This document shows positions 37,783-49,359 of a stretch of DNA of 64,000 bases, piece after piece. Source of the DNA: Ganoderma boninense (taxonomy: Eukaryota; Basidiomycota; Agaricomycetes; Polyporales; Polyporaceae); assembly GCA_002900995.3 (NCBI GenBank), contig CM035305.1, positions 1,426,001 to 1,490,000 on the forward strand. Direction: 5' to 3'. Position numbers and translations under genes: made by a program. Within the stretch, counting starts at the first letter, position 1. Every line of letters begins with the position of its first letter. The notes under the pieces are model-generated. The model saw only the letters and a program-made list of their open reading frames with translations. It had not been told where the DNA came from and searched no databases.

Positions 37783-39563
37783 TTAAGGTTGTGAAGGGAA
37801 TGCCCCGCCATCGCGAAGTAGAGCAATCGCGCGTTGGATGTCAACCTCGATGTCGTAGTGCCAAACCGGATCAAAGCTGGTTCGCAGTACTTCGCGGAGC
37901 CCTTCAGGGGTAGAGCTTCCAGCTCCGTGCATGTCATAGCTAGCTCCCGCGGTGCGACTGTTATCCCAAACCATCTGGTCTCGAGGTCGGCGGATGCAGC
38001 CGTAGGTATCCAGGACAGCCTTTGTGATAGGTCGTCAGCAGTGGTCTATCCGCACAAAGTCTGATCAGAATGTGTACCTCCAAGTTGCCAACATGCGTCT
38101 CAGGGTGGCTCAACAAACGAGCAAGGACATATGCGTCTTCGACTCCTTGACCAGCACCAGCTCCCAGGTGAGGTAGCATAGCATGGGCCTGAGTATATGC
38201 GTCGTTCAGCGGTGTTCCCGCCATTTACCAGGCTGGTCAAACGTTGAGGAAAAGACGTACTGCATCGCCTATCAATGCAACTCGGCCCTTGACGTAGCTG
38301 TCGAGAGGGGGGTGGACGACGTGGATTGACCATTTGCTCGGTTTCTCAGGCATGCACTTGATCAGAGCGGTGACGTCGGGACCCCATCCTTCATACTCCT
38401 TCTCGACGGCTTCCCTGGAGACCGTCTCGACCCACGGCGTTCCCTTGGAAAGCTCCTCAGACCCGATGGGGACGTCGTACCGCGCAGAAAACGCGACGAC
38501 GTTGATCTGTGCTCGATTGTGAGTTCAATAAAAGCTTAGTTTGCATAGGTTGTCAAGCTTACTGACGATTTCTGCATTCTTGATGGGAAATATGATGATA
38601 TGCTTGAGAGAATAGGTACACAATTGGTCTTCGATGTGCCTTTAGGAGGATGAAGGCTGAAGGCTTACCTTGCTCGGCCCAACAATACAGGCAGGATCCT
38701 GGGTGACAGGCATCTTGAAACCCGCAGCCTGGAGGTCTTTGTATGGTATGAGGCCCCGGTACGCGACTGTGTTGCTGAAGGCAACTCTTGAGTCGCCGTC
38801 GTCGAGGAGATAGTCACGAACTGTGCTCCTGACTCCGTCTGCGCCCACGACAACATCCGTCTCGTGGGAAGACCCGTCCGAGAAGTTGATAAGAAGGCGA
38901 CTGGGGTTCGTTGGGGATGCAACGATAGAGGTGCATCGTTTGTTGAAATGCGCGCTTTGAGGATTGACCACGGCTACAAGTGCGTCTAGGTAGACCGCTC
39001 TGATGCATGTCAAGAGAGGGAACACAGTGAAGAAAGTGCGGGCTCGACGACGCTACCTATGTATCCCGATCCCCTTATCCTCAGGTCGAGCTTCATACTA
39101 GAGAGAAGTTGAGAGAAGACTCGAGGCAGGGGCACGCAGTAAGTAGGTCAGACTTACGGCCAAAATCTTCTCGTGCTCTCCTACTCCATAGTAAAACACG
39201 AACCCCCTGGTCTTTAGCTCCGCTGGGTTGATCTTCTTGAGAACTTCATCAAGTACGCCGACGGCTTGGAGGACCCGTACAGCGTTCGGACCTGAATATA
39301 TCAGCAATTTAAATGTCAGAGTGACAAGTGACAAGATGGCTAGGACATACCCAGACCAAGGCCTGCGCCAATCTCGCTGAAAGCGGCCTGGAGGCGTTCA
39401 GAGGCAAGATGCAGCCACAGCCAACTGAGGGAGCTGTACTGACCGCTGCCTCGAATATGTCGACCTGCACCCCTGCACGTTGCAGAGCAATCGCACAAAC
39501 CAGGCCAGATACCCCACCACCTACTATAGCTACCTTGAAATCCTTGGCCGCGGGTGACTGCAT
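37783..39563 (-). CDS. FAD-dependent monooxygenase (salicylate hydroxylase-like)
   Basis: Group A flavoprotein hydroxylase using NAD(P)H and O2 on an aromatic or related substrate. Exons join in phase: KVAIVGGGVSGLVCAIALQR (FAD-binding GxGxxG), AFSEIGAGLGLG then PNAVRVLQAVGVLDEVLKKI, YEARPEDKGIGIHR then AVYLDALVAVVN, DVVVGADGVRSTVRDYLL (second FAD/NADH motif), HIIIFPIKNAEI, WSIHVVHPPLDSYVKGRVAL ending IGDA, and AHAMLPHLGAGAGQGVEDAY (third FAD motif). The C-terminal exon ends DIQRAIALLRDGGAFPSQP. Introns are 50-80 bases. The start ATG (39563) lies ten codons before the dinucleotide motif. The family covers salicylate, 6-hydroxynicotinate and secondary-metabolite hydroxylases; no biosynthetic cluster surrounds it, so the substrate is open. 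Confidence 0.9.
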
Positions 39564-40775
39564 CGTTCGGAGACTGCGGGGATGTCGATTCAGTTCTCCC
39601 TATGAATGGGCTCCCGGCACGTCCAAGGTTTGCTTAAAAATACGGTGAGCACTAGATGACGAATATGATGGCTTTGTCAGAGCCGAGGACAATCGAAAGA
39701 AACGCGAGAAAGGCCTTACCGAACGGGGGTATTGCGGGCAACGCAGAACAGCTCTAAGGCTATCTGCTGCGTATCCGAAGGTCACCGCAGAGTTTAGATC
39801 GCACATGACGTATTCGAGTCGCACGAACATCATATGGGCTTACTCTCGGGAGCAGTCCCATACTTGGTGTGGAAACAGTACAGGGTTGAATTGACCTGGG
39901 GCCCCACGCTCTGGTCACAGGAATATCACATCTGGACGATTAGTCGCGGGTCCGTGGCCACCCGGTCCCCTTTTACAGAAGTTCTGCCGAATGGCGAGGT
40001 GACGCAGGACATGCGCAGCCCGCATTCGCTAACCGGGACTGACTGTATTGCACCTGTGTTGTCCAAAGTTAGGTATGTCCTTCTTCAGCCCAGTGCCTAA
40101 AGCGAACTCACCTGGCTAATGACTAGTAAGTCACATCCCGGCGGCGGGAGTCAGTCGGAGGCAGACCAGGAGATTTCCCGGCGGTTCCTTTGCACAACAA
40201 ATGTGTAGAAAGACGAAGGTTGGGTAGGTAGTTCGTTGTATGGACAAAATGGGTCCATATAGGCATTCGGGGATGGGATCATAGAAGATAGTATTAGAGT
40301 CCTCAGTCGGGCGATGCATGAGGTCGTCGGAATTCCGGGCCGCGGTCCCGACTTCGCCTTGCGGGATCTTGTCGCCCGAAAATCGTAGTCACTCTCCACA
40401 ATGTACTATGCGTTGCTAGTGCTTAATACGAGAGACGGGGGAAAGGCTTTTGTTGGGGGTTATTGTGGGAGAGACGGTGGGGCCGCAAGGCTAACTTCTC
40501 CATAGATATGTTATACACCTCGTAATAGGGCATCGGACCAATGTCATGAGAAAGTAGAAGAGGAGATTCAAGACATTCCTTCGCCATCTACTAGGCCATA
40601 TCCGTACCTAAGGCGACGACCGGCCGCCGTGCAGGTAGCGTGTCATATGCCGGGGGAAGCGGTTCAATAGCGGCACGCTCCTGGAGGGAGCCATACGCGC
40701 CCTCGAGGTCACGATAGACACTGGGTGGCACGCTGCCAGCGTCGATTTCGCGCGCACTCGCCTCTTCTTCGTGGC
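39564..40775. other. Interval upstream of the FAD monooxygenase
   Basis: About 1.2 kb holding the monooxygenase promoter and the 3' region of the next minus-strand gene. A 77-codon minus frame at 39600-39833 has no conserved motif. Nothing else seen. Confidence 0.45.
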
Positions 40776-41860
40776 CTAGAAGAACGGATTGCGGATCAGA
40801 ACAAACCCGGCAGAAGTCAACTGAGCTCGGTTACCGATACGGGTTCCAGCGGAAGGCGAGAAGTGGCTGTCATCGGAAATCGGCGGGCTTCGCGAGTGGA
40901 AGACGGGCTCGCTAAAGGTCTCCGAGGATGTTGGGGAGGGTGCAGTAATCGCGGCTGGAGGTGTGATCGCAAAGGAGTGTGTGGCCGCGGAATGCCAGTG
41001 TGTGGAGGAAGATGCCGATAAGGCCGGCGAAAGAGCGGACCATTGGCTGGTCGGAGACAGCGGGGCGAATCGGAGAGGAGAGAGCGTGGAGGATGAGGTA
41101 GGAGACATCGCTCTGAGGCCCCGCCCTTCTTCAACGACCGAGTCATCTTGTCAGTGGGATTATTGTGAGCGGGTAGACTCAGCTTACCGGGCTCAAGAGG
41201 CTCTTTGGAGTCAGATGTGCTCAGTACGAACCGCGAGGAGCGGAATGTTGGTACTCCTGTAGGACTCTCTTGACGTCGTACCCACTTCAAGAGCAGCGCA
41301 CCACCGATAACGACGAGGAAGAAGCAAATCCCGGCCCCGAAGGCGACACCAATGATCGCACCTCTCGATAGCGCAGCCGAAGGTTGGGGGCCTAGGACTT
41401 CAGGCGCAGTGCTCGTCGTGGTGACTTGGATGGAGGTTTCTGTTAAAGTTGCGGTGACCGACTGAGAGATGGTAATGAAACCGTTGCCTAGCCCAGTCGA
41501 AGAGAGTGTGGACTCGGTCGAGCTGACTGCCGTAGACGTGGATGAGCTCCGATGCGAGGGAGCGGTGGACTTTGTCTTACTGGTAGATTGGCTGGACGAG
41601 GGGGCCCCCTGAGAGGGGGAGTGTGATGATTGAGGGATAGGATTGGCGAGGGATAGTGAATTTCGAGAAGTGCTCGGGGAAGTGGTGGTCGTAGAAGGAG
41701 AGTTGGATATTACAACAGTGGTGGTCGTGGTCTCCCTGTTCGCTGTGGTAGCAGTGGAAGCAGCTTGCTGGGTGGACGTCGCAGTCGAAGTACTAGTAGT
41801 GCAAAAGGGATTGAAAAACCCAAAACACGGGTCATCGCCGAATCCTGGGCGGAACGCCAT
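40776..41860 (-). CDS. Single-pass membrane protein with Ser/Thr-rich ectodomain
   Basis: The protein starts MAFRPGFGDDPCFGFFNPFC, continues with about 130 residues dominated by Ser and Thr (likely O-glycosylated), then one membrane helix GVAFGAGICFFLVVIGGALL followed by the basic stop-transfer KWVRRQE. A short intron at about 41151-41191 (GTAAGC...CAAG) joins EPLEP to DDSVVEEGRGLRAM. The cytoplasmic tail of about 130 residues is Ser/Pro-rich and ends LIRNPFF. Topology resembles fungal Mid2/Wsc-type cell-surface sensors and the many uncharacterised single-TM proteins of Agaricomycetes. No signal peptide is visible, so a 5' exon is probably missing from this model. The function is not known. 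Confidence 0.65.
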
Positions 41861-43884
41861 TCAGGTTGGAGAAGAGAGAGACCTCGCTTATGTGGGATGC
41901 TCGTGCATCGCGCCTTATTACTGAAACGGTCCTCTGACAGGCCTTCCATCATCGATGCAAGAAGCTGTCGGGTTCGTTAGGGGTCCCCTTCAATGGGAAG
42001 GCCGTGGTCACTAGTGATGGGAAGTGAATGATGTCTGCAATGCATAACGGTCGGGGTCAGACATACATGCAGAGCGTCTCCTGTAGTCCTCCATTCCATT
42101 GATGTCCCGATTGAGTCGAGTACTCGACAACGGCGAACCAAACTGCTCGCATTCTCCACGCAACAAACCAGAATGTGGCGTAGAAGAGTGGAGAAGGACA
42201 TGACATGGGAGAATATGTCGAACTCGACATATTCTGCTGATAGAAGCCCAGACACATATCCTGTATGTGGATCGCTTCGTATTGGATCCGTGATGGGCAA
42301 AGCCGGATGCGATTGCTAGAAGCCCATTTGCATACTCCAAGCAAGGCGAAACGGCACTTGGTTTCCGTCCTTCAATCGTGTAAGTCTGTCATCGGACTAT
42401 ACCCGTTGGTAAACTTTGATCAGACGTTCGGCGGAAGGAGACAGCCAGGTTAAGAACTCCACAGGGAGTATCGCATAAGTAGGCCAGCGATTCCGCCGCA
42501 CTCCAAACTTCACTTTGACCCCAGGCCTCCGTCGAACTCGATTGAGAGCTGTCAATCCCCGAGTTCCTCCACCTAGGGTATGGCGCAGAGGGTGATGACC
42601 TTGCTATGGGGAAGATATCTGGGATAAGCATTATGCAACTAGAATTCCAAATTTCAGCGTGTCCAACTCGAGCTCCAGGATAAAAGAACCTGCCGGCCAC
42701 ATACGTAGTCACCTCATCGAACTCATGCTCTACCGAAAAACAAGTGAGCTGAGGAGGACCCTAACAAGCATTCGTCACGTCCTGACATGTCAGGAGAGGG
42801 AATTTGAAGTAAGACGGTCTACGCCATGAATCCAGGATGTACGTATATGTTGCCGGCCGCCGGGTCTTGCTTTCCACTCGGAAGCTATAGTTGAATTGCA
42901 TCGCAGAGCTGAACTTACTGTGCGACACCGAAGTCACCAGTATGATATGTGCGCAGCAAGAGCCCTCGAACGTGGGTTACGGCAAGCACGGAACAGGTCG
43001 TTTTGTGGCTTTTTCGCAGAACGTCATCTGTCAAGAGTACTCTGGACGATTTTCAGGGTGGAGTAGCTGTGTGCTCGTACGACACGTACCTCTGTCCTAG
43101 CTGTATTGCATAACTTGCTCGCTCATTTAGCGTATTAGCGAGATACGAGCCTTTCAGACAGAATGTTATTGAACAGAAGACTAGAGACGAGGAAGGGCAA
43201 AGATGGTCATCGTCAACGAGGACGAGCTGGAAGGGTCTATCATTGAGCGCCGGTAGACAAACAGGTGTCAACAGCACCTGCAAGACCTCGATGGACGGAG
43301 CGGCCCAGGAACAGTTCTCCCCAACCCAAAAACATGAGCATCGTTATCTATAGCAATTACATTTCATTGCACTAGCGGTGGGGTTGTTGGGGCGAGGTCG
43401 TGAGCCCCAGGAGGCTTTGGATAAACATATACGAGTGAAGCCCCCGTCTGCCAGTGGCAGCCGGGCTGGCCAGCGTCCCAACTGACTCCTTCCCCTCATT
43501 CATTCGTATTCTTCAGGCAGCCGAAGCTCGCGCTCAATGATTTATGCAAAGGTCCGATAGGAACAAGCCGCTCACGTCTATTGGGGGGCTAAGTCCAATG
43601 CCAGTGTGGGCGAACTTCAAGTTGAAAGCGGCTCCTTCACAACCACCACGTTGGACCTATCCGGTCGCAAGGGCTGCCAAGTTCCGCATTATCGGACGAC
43701 AGCAGCTTTAGTAGGATATCGCGGTGTTGGGATCGGCATCCGTTGGAGATGGGACAACCGCCATTTTCTTCGGCGATGGCTTCGGAGGTCTAGGTGTGGG
43801 TGGAAGGTATGGGCTGGGATGTGCACGGAACGTCGCGCCAAACCGACCTCCACCTTGAATGAAGGGTCAGATTGACATCAACAT
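41861..43884. other. Interval without a confident gene
   Basis: 2 kb. Minus-strand frames at 41977-42344 and 42389-42712 and plus-strand 43606-43875 are open but have no conserved motif or consistent splice continuation. A 5' exon of the membrane-protein gene at 40776 may lie here. Otherwise I see nothing. Confidence 0.4.
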
Positions 43885-44640
43885 TCATTTAAAAAACACT
43901 GATTCACCTTTTGTGGAGCCCGCCGCACTCAGTCGGAAGGTCGGACTCCTTGGGTCTTCGCAGGCTCCAAAAAGCGCATCCTCCGGGTCCTCCTTGACAG
44001 CTCCTGCTCGTCTGCGCTTGCACCACACCAGACCTCCCGCGACGACTATGATGGCGAGTATTGCCAAGACCACAATGCCTCCGGCCGTACCGCGTGAGAG
44101 GGACGATGATTGTTGCACGGATGCAGGTGGCGGTGGTAGTGGTGGTAGTGACGGTGGCGATGATGGGGGCAGAGTGAGTGGCAGAGAGGACGAATCGTCG
44201 ACAGAGACGGATATCTCGACTAGTGCGATCGTGGTAGGGAGGGATTGAATGAAGGCCCTAGGTGGTAGAGAGCCCGATGGTTGTGTGGAGCCCGACACAA
44301 TCGGCGAGGGTGATGTATCGCGATGAGTTTCCTCAGAGACAGCAAACGAGAACACGGTCGTATCCCGCCCTGTCGGAAGTAGCGACTCGTTCGAAATGGG
44401 GGATTGATCGTACATCAAAGAAGGCCAACGTCCTGCAGCGACGGCCAAGGGGATAGGTAGATCAGTAGAAATGCAGAAGCGGGGGAATGCACTGAGGTGG
44501 GATGGGACCTAAGAACACTATGGGGGACCTCAAGGCAGTGTTCCATGCATGCAGCGCGGCACCTTGTTCGGCGCAGTTCATGCGGGGGACCAAGTTGAAG
44601 TCGTAAAGCGGCGAAACACCGACAGAGAAGCAGCAATACT
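43885..44640 (-). CDS. Single-pass membrane protein, second of the local group
   Basis: The conserved part has an ectodomain with NLVPRMNCAEQGAALHAWN, SPIVFLGPIPPQC and GRWPSLMYDQSPISNESLL, a Pro/Ser linker (LPPSSPPSLPPLPPPP), one membrane helix GGIVVLAILAIIVVAGGLVW with the basic stop-transfer CKRRRAGA, and a short tail ending STKGESVFFK. An extra C in the CCCCC run (plus-strand GGGGG, 44481-44485) separates the two halves of the ectodomain; with four C the protein reads through PPQCIPRFCISTD. The 5' end is not defined and a signal-peptide exon should lie upstream of 44640. It shares topology, strand and Ser/Pro style with the gene at 40776-41860 but little sequence. The function is unknown. 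Confidence 0.55.
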
Positions 44641-44761
44641 AGGCAACCGTCAGCCCACCATAGGAGAGCATTCTGCGGCGACTACGTTTCCGACCACGTA
44701 AGGAAATGATCCTAAACAGTCAGTGTATTCTGGACAGGTGGAATGAGTGCATACCATTTGA

Positions 44762-45216
44762 TCAGTCAAACATGTGAAATAAGGTTGGGCCGATAGGACC
44801 AGCATACGTCAAAGAAGGGAAAGCCTCCATGTACTCTGTGAATGGTGAGAGCACCTTGTCAACCGTTTGCTCTGTACGTGCAATCATAGCGGTGTCACAA
44901 TGAGCATGATACGAACGAAGACGAGAACCTACTGCTCACCAAGTTCCCACTACGCTCTTTTGGTGATCGAGGCTACATAGTCGTACGAGTTTCTTGATGG
45001 GGTTGATAATTCGGGGTGGCACTACAAACTCGCGCGAATAGATCGGCTCAAGGACTGGCATGACTCGCACGCCCTCATCCGAACCTGCAAACTACTTTCA
45101 TCTGCAGTAAAGATTAAAATTTCGATCAACAAAAGCCATGAAAAGACACTTACCGACACACTTTCATTCCGAGACTCGGGCTTGACGACAAAGAAAGACA
45201 TGACTTCTGTCTGCAT
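44762..45216 (-). CDS. Small hypothetical protein
   Basis: Three exons seem to belong together on the minus strand. The first is MQTEVMSFFVVKPESRNESV (45216 downwards) with a GTAAGT donor. The second reads MPVLEPIYSREFVVPPRIIN then PIKKLVRLCSLDHQKSVVGT. The third, after a GTGAGC intron, reads QTVDKVLSPFTEYMEAFPSL and ends GPIGPTLFHMFD with TGA at 44762-44764. Codon-like periodicity and splice sites support a real gene, but two junctions do not keep phase exactly, suggesting base errors. I recognise no family. It sits between two membrane-protein genes on the same strand. Confidence 0.4.
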
Positions 45217-45481
45217 GAATAGGTTAAACCTGACGTCAGCAAGAAATGGGCACTACAAATGGGGCGTCATAGGCAGTGGAGAGAGGACAGCACATAATAT
45301 ACAATAAAAAGTGGGAATACATTGAGGTAAAAAGGGGGGTACATGTCGGGACAAGTATCGTGTATGATCAGCGTGTATGAGCTAGCATAGCACAATCCAA
45401 CGAATCCCTGAATGCGACCGCGTAGAAGACGATCCCGATCGTTGGCAGCAGGGTATGGCTTGAGATGGCCAACAAGGTGTA
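45217..45481. other. Short intergenic stretch
   Basis: 265 bases between two small minus-strand genes; nothing recognisable. Confidence 0.4.
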
Positions 45482-45830
45482 CTAAGTTGCCGCTGCACCC
45501 CGTCGACCGAACCTGTAGCTGTGGGTCCCTGTGCGCTTGGTTCGTCCGCCAAAGCAGTTGCAGCATAGGATGTCGAAGATAATATCGAAGATGGTCACAA
45601 TGATCTTGAATGGGACCAGAACGATCTGTTAAAGGAATAGTAGAGACGACGAGAGACACTCACAGTCACGATGACGCTGACTATGATCATAATAATGTCC
45701 ACAACGGCAAAGACTACGGCGTTAATCGCCGAGCCGATTGCAGAGAAAATCGCTCCCTAGAAGAACGAGAACCAAATAAGTTTACATGGCATCGACACTT
45801 AGCCGACGACGAGAGATTGCTACGTACCAT
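45482..45830 (-). CDS. Small very hydrophobic membrane protein, first coding exon is ATG only
   Basis: Three exons: 45828-45830 (only the start codon), 45664-45756 and 45482-45625, with introns 45757-45827 (GTACGT...CTAG) and 45626-45663 (GTGAGT...ACAG). They join in phase to 79 residues. The first two thirds are Ile/Val/Ala-rich: GAIFSAIGSAINAVVFAVVD, IIMIIVSVIVTIVLVPFKII, VTIFDIIFDILCC; then a hydrophilic tail begins CFGGRTKRTGTHSYR. The Cys pair at the membrane edge (CCNC) could be lipidated. This matches in style a family of short proteins in Agaricomycetes that begin MGAIFS and have no known function. A TATAAA lies about 97 bases upstream. The second intron is only 38 bases, near the lower limit for this genome. 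Confidence 0.75.
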
Positions 45831-46540
45831 GGTGTGGACGGGTAGCCGTGAGGGTTTGCGGGTATCGCGTTGGGGGTCGTAAAGAGTCGTGGGTTAACAG
45901 ACAACGACACCGCGAGGTCGCGGACTTTATAGACCCGCAAATCCCAGCAATGACGTCCCCGGAAGTATTCGAACGGTCTTAGGGTGGAAATCGGGGAACG
46001 TAGCCTCGGTGTTGGTATGTTCCAGACCGTGACGTTCCCGGTGTCCGATGAACTCCTCATTTGGCAAAGATATCCCGACCATTTCCAGACGTTGCCGTAT
46101 TCTCTAGAGATCTCCCGTTGTTGGGACACACAGGCTCGGAGCTTCCCAAGTTGAGGCTAGCTCCGAGGCTTCATGAACGCATCGTCGTGTCATCGCTAGG
46201 GGGCGGGAAGCTGCGCAAGAGGGGAGTACGCCGCCAGCCCCATTCTCGATCTTTTGAGAGCATCGTCATCGCCGAGCAGTACAAATGACAAAGCGAAGTT
46301 GGAAGCCGCAGTTGGGAGTTGCATCTGAACCTCGTCGTCGTCGACCCTCGCACAGTGACAATAGGCCTGACCACGGGCGTCTACATCCCGGCAACGACCG
46401 AGGCCTGCACGATGAGCGTGCAACTGGGCGAGGCAACCATTGCGCCGTCCAACTCTGGCGAGCTACCTCCTCTCGCACAAATCCTCACCTTCCTCGCGTC
46501 CTCCCCAGCAGACTACGTGTTTCCATCTCGATCTACGACC
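45831..46540. other. Divergent promoter region
   Basis: 710 bases between the small hydrophobic protein gene (-) and GOS1 (+). Open frames upstream of the GOS1 ATG are not conserved. The TATA box of the minus gene lies in it. Confidence 0.45.
45926..45931 (-). promoter_or_regulatory. TATA box of the small hydrophobic protein gene
   Basis: TATAAA on the minus strand (plus TTTATA), about 97 bases upstream of the ATG at 45830. The consensus match is perfect. Confidence 0.6.
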
Positions 46541-47749
46541 ATGGCTACCTACGATTCTCTTCACCGGCAGTGCCGCACACTCGAAGCGCTCTTCGATACC
46601 AAGCTCACGGCGTACGCCCGCCTAGCCTCATCCATAACTCGCAACCAGGACGACCTCGAGTCAGGAGGGTCCTCAGAACGATGGAAGGACCTTGAGGTCG
46701 AGGTTGATGAGCTGCTTGAGAAGGTACGCCGTCTTGCGTGCGGCGTGCGTACTTGAATGTAGAGCTTAGCAGGGAAACGCCCCAGTTGCAAGAGATCAAC
46801 GACCAACTGTCCACACTCTCCAATGACACAGAGAATCCGCCTTCGCAGTCCATGCTTCGCGCAATCCAGCGGCATCGGGAGGTATACCTGGACTATGCGC
46901 GCGAGCTCAGACGCACGAAGGTACGTGTTCGCTGCGGACGGATCGTGTCCAAGTACGTGATCGGACTGACATGGTGCATTCAACGCATTTCTAGAGCAAC
47001 GTGAAGACAGCTCTTGACCAGGCTAATCTCTTGAGCGGCGTACGGAACGATATCGAGTATGTTTTGTTGTGTCTCCTACTCTATTCTGCTGCTTACGGGC
47101 CAATCAGTGCGTATAAGTCCTCGACAGCAGACTCCCTATTGGCCGAGCGGGGGCGCATAGACAGTTCGCATAGAATGACGGACGATATGATCGCGTACGT
47201 CCCCATTTTATTTATTCGTCTCGTCGCCAAGCTTTCCCCAGAACACATGATTGCGTTTGCTTCCATCTCGCTTTCCTACTCGTATCGCCTCCCTCGCACT
47301 GACTCCGAGTTCCCATGCGTTTTCTTTCTCTCAGGCAAGCGCACGAGACTCGTGCAGAATTTGGACGGCAACGAACCACAATTTCAGGCATCAACACGCG
47401 CATGCAAGGCGTCCTCAGTGAGTTCTTCCCGTAGTTGGTTGCTCTCCAGCCATAGAAACTAGGGACTGACTGTGCTTGTCCCCGTTATGCCCTGACCTAT
47501 ATATGCACTGCGTCCCTCTGCTCACTGCGAATGTTCTCACTCCACTTCGATCATTCACCCTCATGGTCTCGCCTCTCTCCACTCCTGCTTCTCGGACTGC
47601 GTATGGCATCCTGTTGTCCACGAGTAGGTACCATGCCGGGGATAGATAGCCTCCTTGGGATGATCAAGACACGGCGACGTAGAGAGGCACTCATCGTCGG
47701 CTGCGTGATCGGCTTATGTACGATCCTGGTGCTGATGCATGTTTTCTGA
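46541..47749 (+). CDS. GOS1: Golgi Qb-SNARE GOS28/Gos1
   Basis: v-SNARE of the Golgi apparatus for intra-Golgi and retrograde vesicle fusion. Six exons (46541-46723, 46786-46920, 46995-47056, 47108-47194, 47335-47417, 47628-47749) sum to 672 bases, 223 residues, with every phase intact. Landmarks: MATYDSLHRQCRTLEALFDT, then YARLASSITRN, VDELLEKLQEINDQLSTLSN, SMLRAIQRHREVYLDYAREL, RRTKSNVKTALDQANLLSGV, ADSLLAERGRIDSSHRMTDD, the SNARE motif RAEFGRQRTTISGINTRMQG then MPGIDSLLGMIKTRRRREAL, and the C-terminal anchor IVGCVIGLCTILVLMHVF. The spliced protein matches Gos28 end to end in length and motif order. A longer upstream ATG (46319) in frame exists but adds an unconserved leader, so I use 46541. 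Confidence 0.95.
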
Positions 47750-48030
47750 CATTTCCCGCCGTTGGCGGGATATGCCGTGGTGCGATGTTACTTCTTTACG
47801 TTCTATTACACGGACACCGGCAGTGTTAATGGGGTATATCATATATTTTTATTGGACAGATCATAACATTGTGTCTAGCCTCGAAGAGTGTCACAGCTGC
47901 TGACAGGGCCACAACGTCTTTCGTACCCAGTCAGTGCCTCGGAGGGTCGACGGAGACAATTCGTGATAACGTACACTCGTTTTGTGTGGTTGGACGCTGT
48001 TGGTAACCACCTGCAGCTTAATATCAACGC
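47750..48030. other. Convergent 3' region GOS1/TatD
   Basis: 281 bases between two stops; AT-rich near 47835 (ATATATTTTTATTGG). No coding signal. Confidence 0.4.
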
Positions 48031-49359
48031 TCAGTCGCTCTCTTCGTTGTTTGCTTCCCACTCCTCAATCGCCCTGTCCCTCCTCAGCTTCCGCCTCACG
48101 TAAGGCTTGTGTGCCCCGCGCTCGAACGCCTTCCAATTCTCCTCCAGCCTCCGCACCGCTCCCCACTCGGCTTCGGCGACGTCGGCGTCCCATGTGTCCT
48201 CGACATGCCAGCCCTTGACGTCAGCGACAGTCCGAAGCATGTTCCACGTGTAGGGCGCCGAGTATCGGATGTCGTGGAAGTCCGACTCGACAAGGAGTCG
48301 GCCGGTGGGGCATGCCGCGACGAGCTCCCTGTGCGCCGGCGAACGCGAGTTGATGACCGTCGACAGCGACAAGAACACGTTCGGGTGCTTTTTCTGCAAC
48401 GCACCACCAAGGGATGGCGAGGTTGTTGAGTAGCAAGACCATGCGCGTCAGGAACGTGATATGTTACCCACCGAGATATCCCTGAACGACTGGGCACTCA
48501 GCCCGCAACTGTGTAGGTCGACGCTGATCCTGAGCCACCGGTCCGCGTTCCTGCTGTACATCCGGTCGAACAGCTCGCCCGTCGCGCCCTGCGCCTTCAC
48601 GCTGTGGAGGCTGACGTTCCGCTGGAGCTCGATCGCGACGCCGAGCTGCGCCTCCAGCACCTTGAGCTGGTGCTCGAGCGGGATCGTGAAGGGCGAAAGC
48701 TCGCGCGGGCTGTCGGTACACATCCGTTTGACGCATAATCTGAGTAAGGGGGCTCAGCGGGACGAGCGTAAGGGATGCGGCATGCACGGTCGATCCCCAC
48801 TTCGCCGAGCATGGCGTTCGGGAACGCCTCCAGGCTCTCGAACAATTCTGGAAGGATTTCCGCTAGGGGCGTTGGCTCGGGGAGGTATGGAAGCAGTCTA
48901 TCGAACGCATCCACTAGGTCCTGTTTTGGCGGTGGCGTGGATGGGAGGAACAGGCGCGATAGTGCTCCTCTTTCGAGGCGACGGGTTCCAGGGCGATCCA
49001 GTGTGTAAACCATGGATGGTAGCCTGCAAATCGCGGTTGTCAGCGCATACACGGGGGAAAGAGCAAACCGAAAGGGGAGTTGGTTAGATCCTTGAGACTG
49101 CCAAGCAGATCGTGGACGATACCAACCAAAACACGGGATGACCTTCTCCGGTTGCGCGCGTGCCAGGTCGGCCACCAGTCTCTGGTCACTCCGGCGCGTC
49201 GCCATGGCACATATCCGGAATAGGCATGTCCTCCACTACTTGCAATGTCGCGCCCATGTCCGAATCTGTCGGATGACAGTGCACGTCCATGACATGCTCG
49301 AGCACCGAGCGAGGCACATCGGCCAGCACAGCCTGCATCTCCTTCAATTCCGAATCCAT
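48031..49359 (-). CDS. TatD-family metal-dependent deoxyribonuclease
   Basis: TIM-barrel nuclease/hydrolase of the TatD family. Metal and family motifs in order: VMDVHCHPTDSD (HxH), RICAMATRRSDQRLVADLAR, PEKVIPCFGYHPWFTHWIAL across the first intron, AMLGEVGIDRACRIPY (metal Glu), TIPLEHQLKVLEAQLGVAIE, RNVSLHSVKAQGATGEL, WLRISVDLHSCGLSAQSFRD, FLSLSTVINSRSPAH and LVESDFHDIRYS (metal Asp). The tail RRKLRRDRAIEEWEANNEES is basic then acidic. Three one-base shifts break the model: an extra C at 49217-49218, a missing C at 48953-48954 and a missing A at 48727-48729 (plus-strand GG, GG, TTT). Each is repaired by one base in a short run. Start at MDSELKEMQAVL (49359). All catalytic residues seem present, so I read it as a working gene with consensus errors. 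Confidence 0.82.

Noticed and set aside
46319..46540. Upstream in-frame extension of GOS1
   Set aside because: Gos28 proteins begin close to MATYDSLHRQ; the extra 74 residues are not family-like and lie in the promoter.
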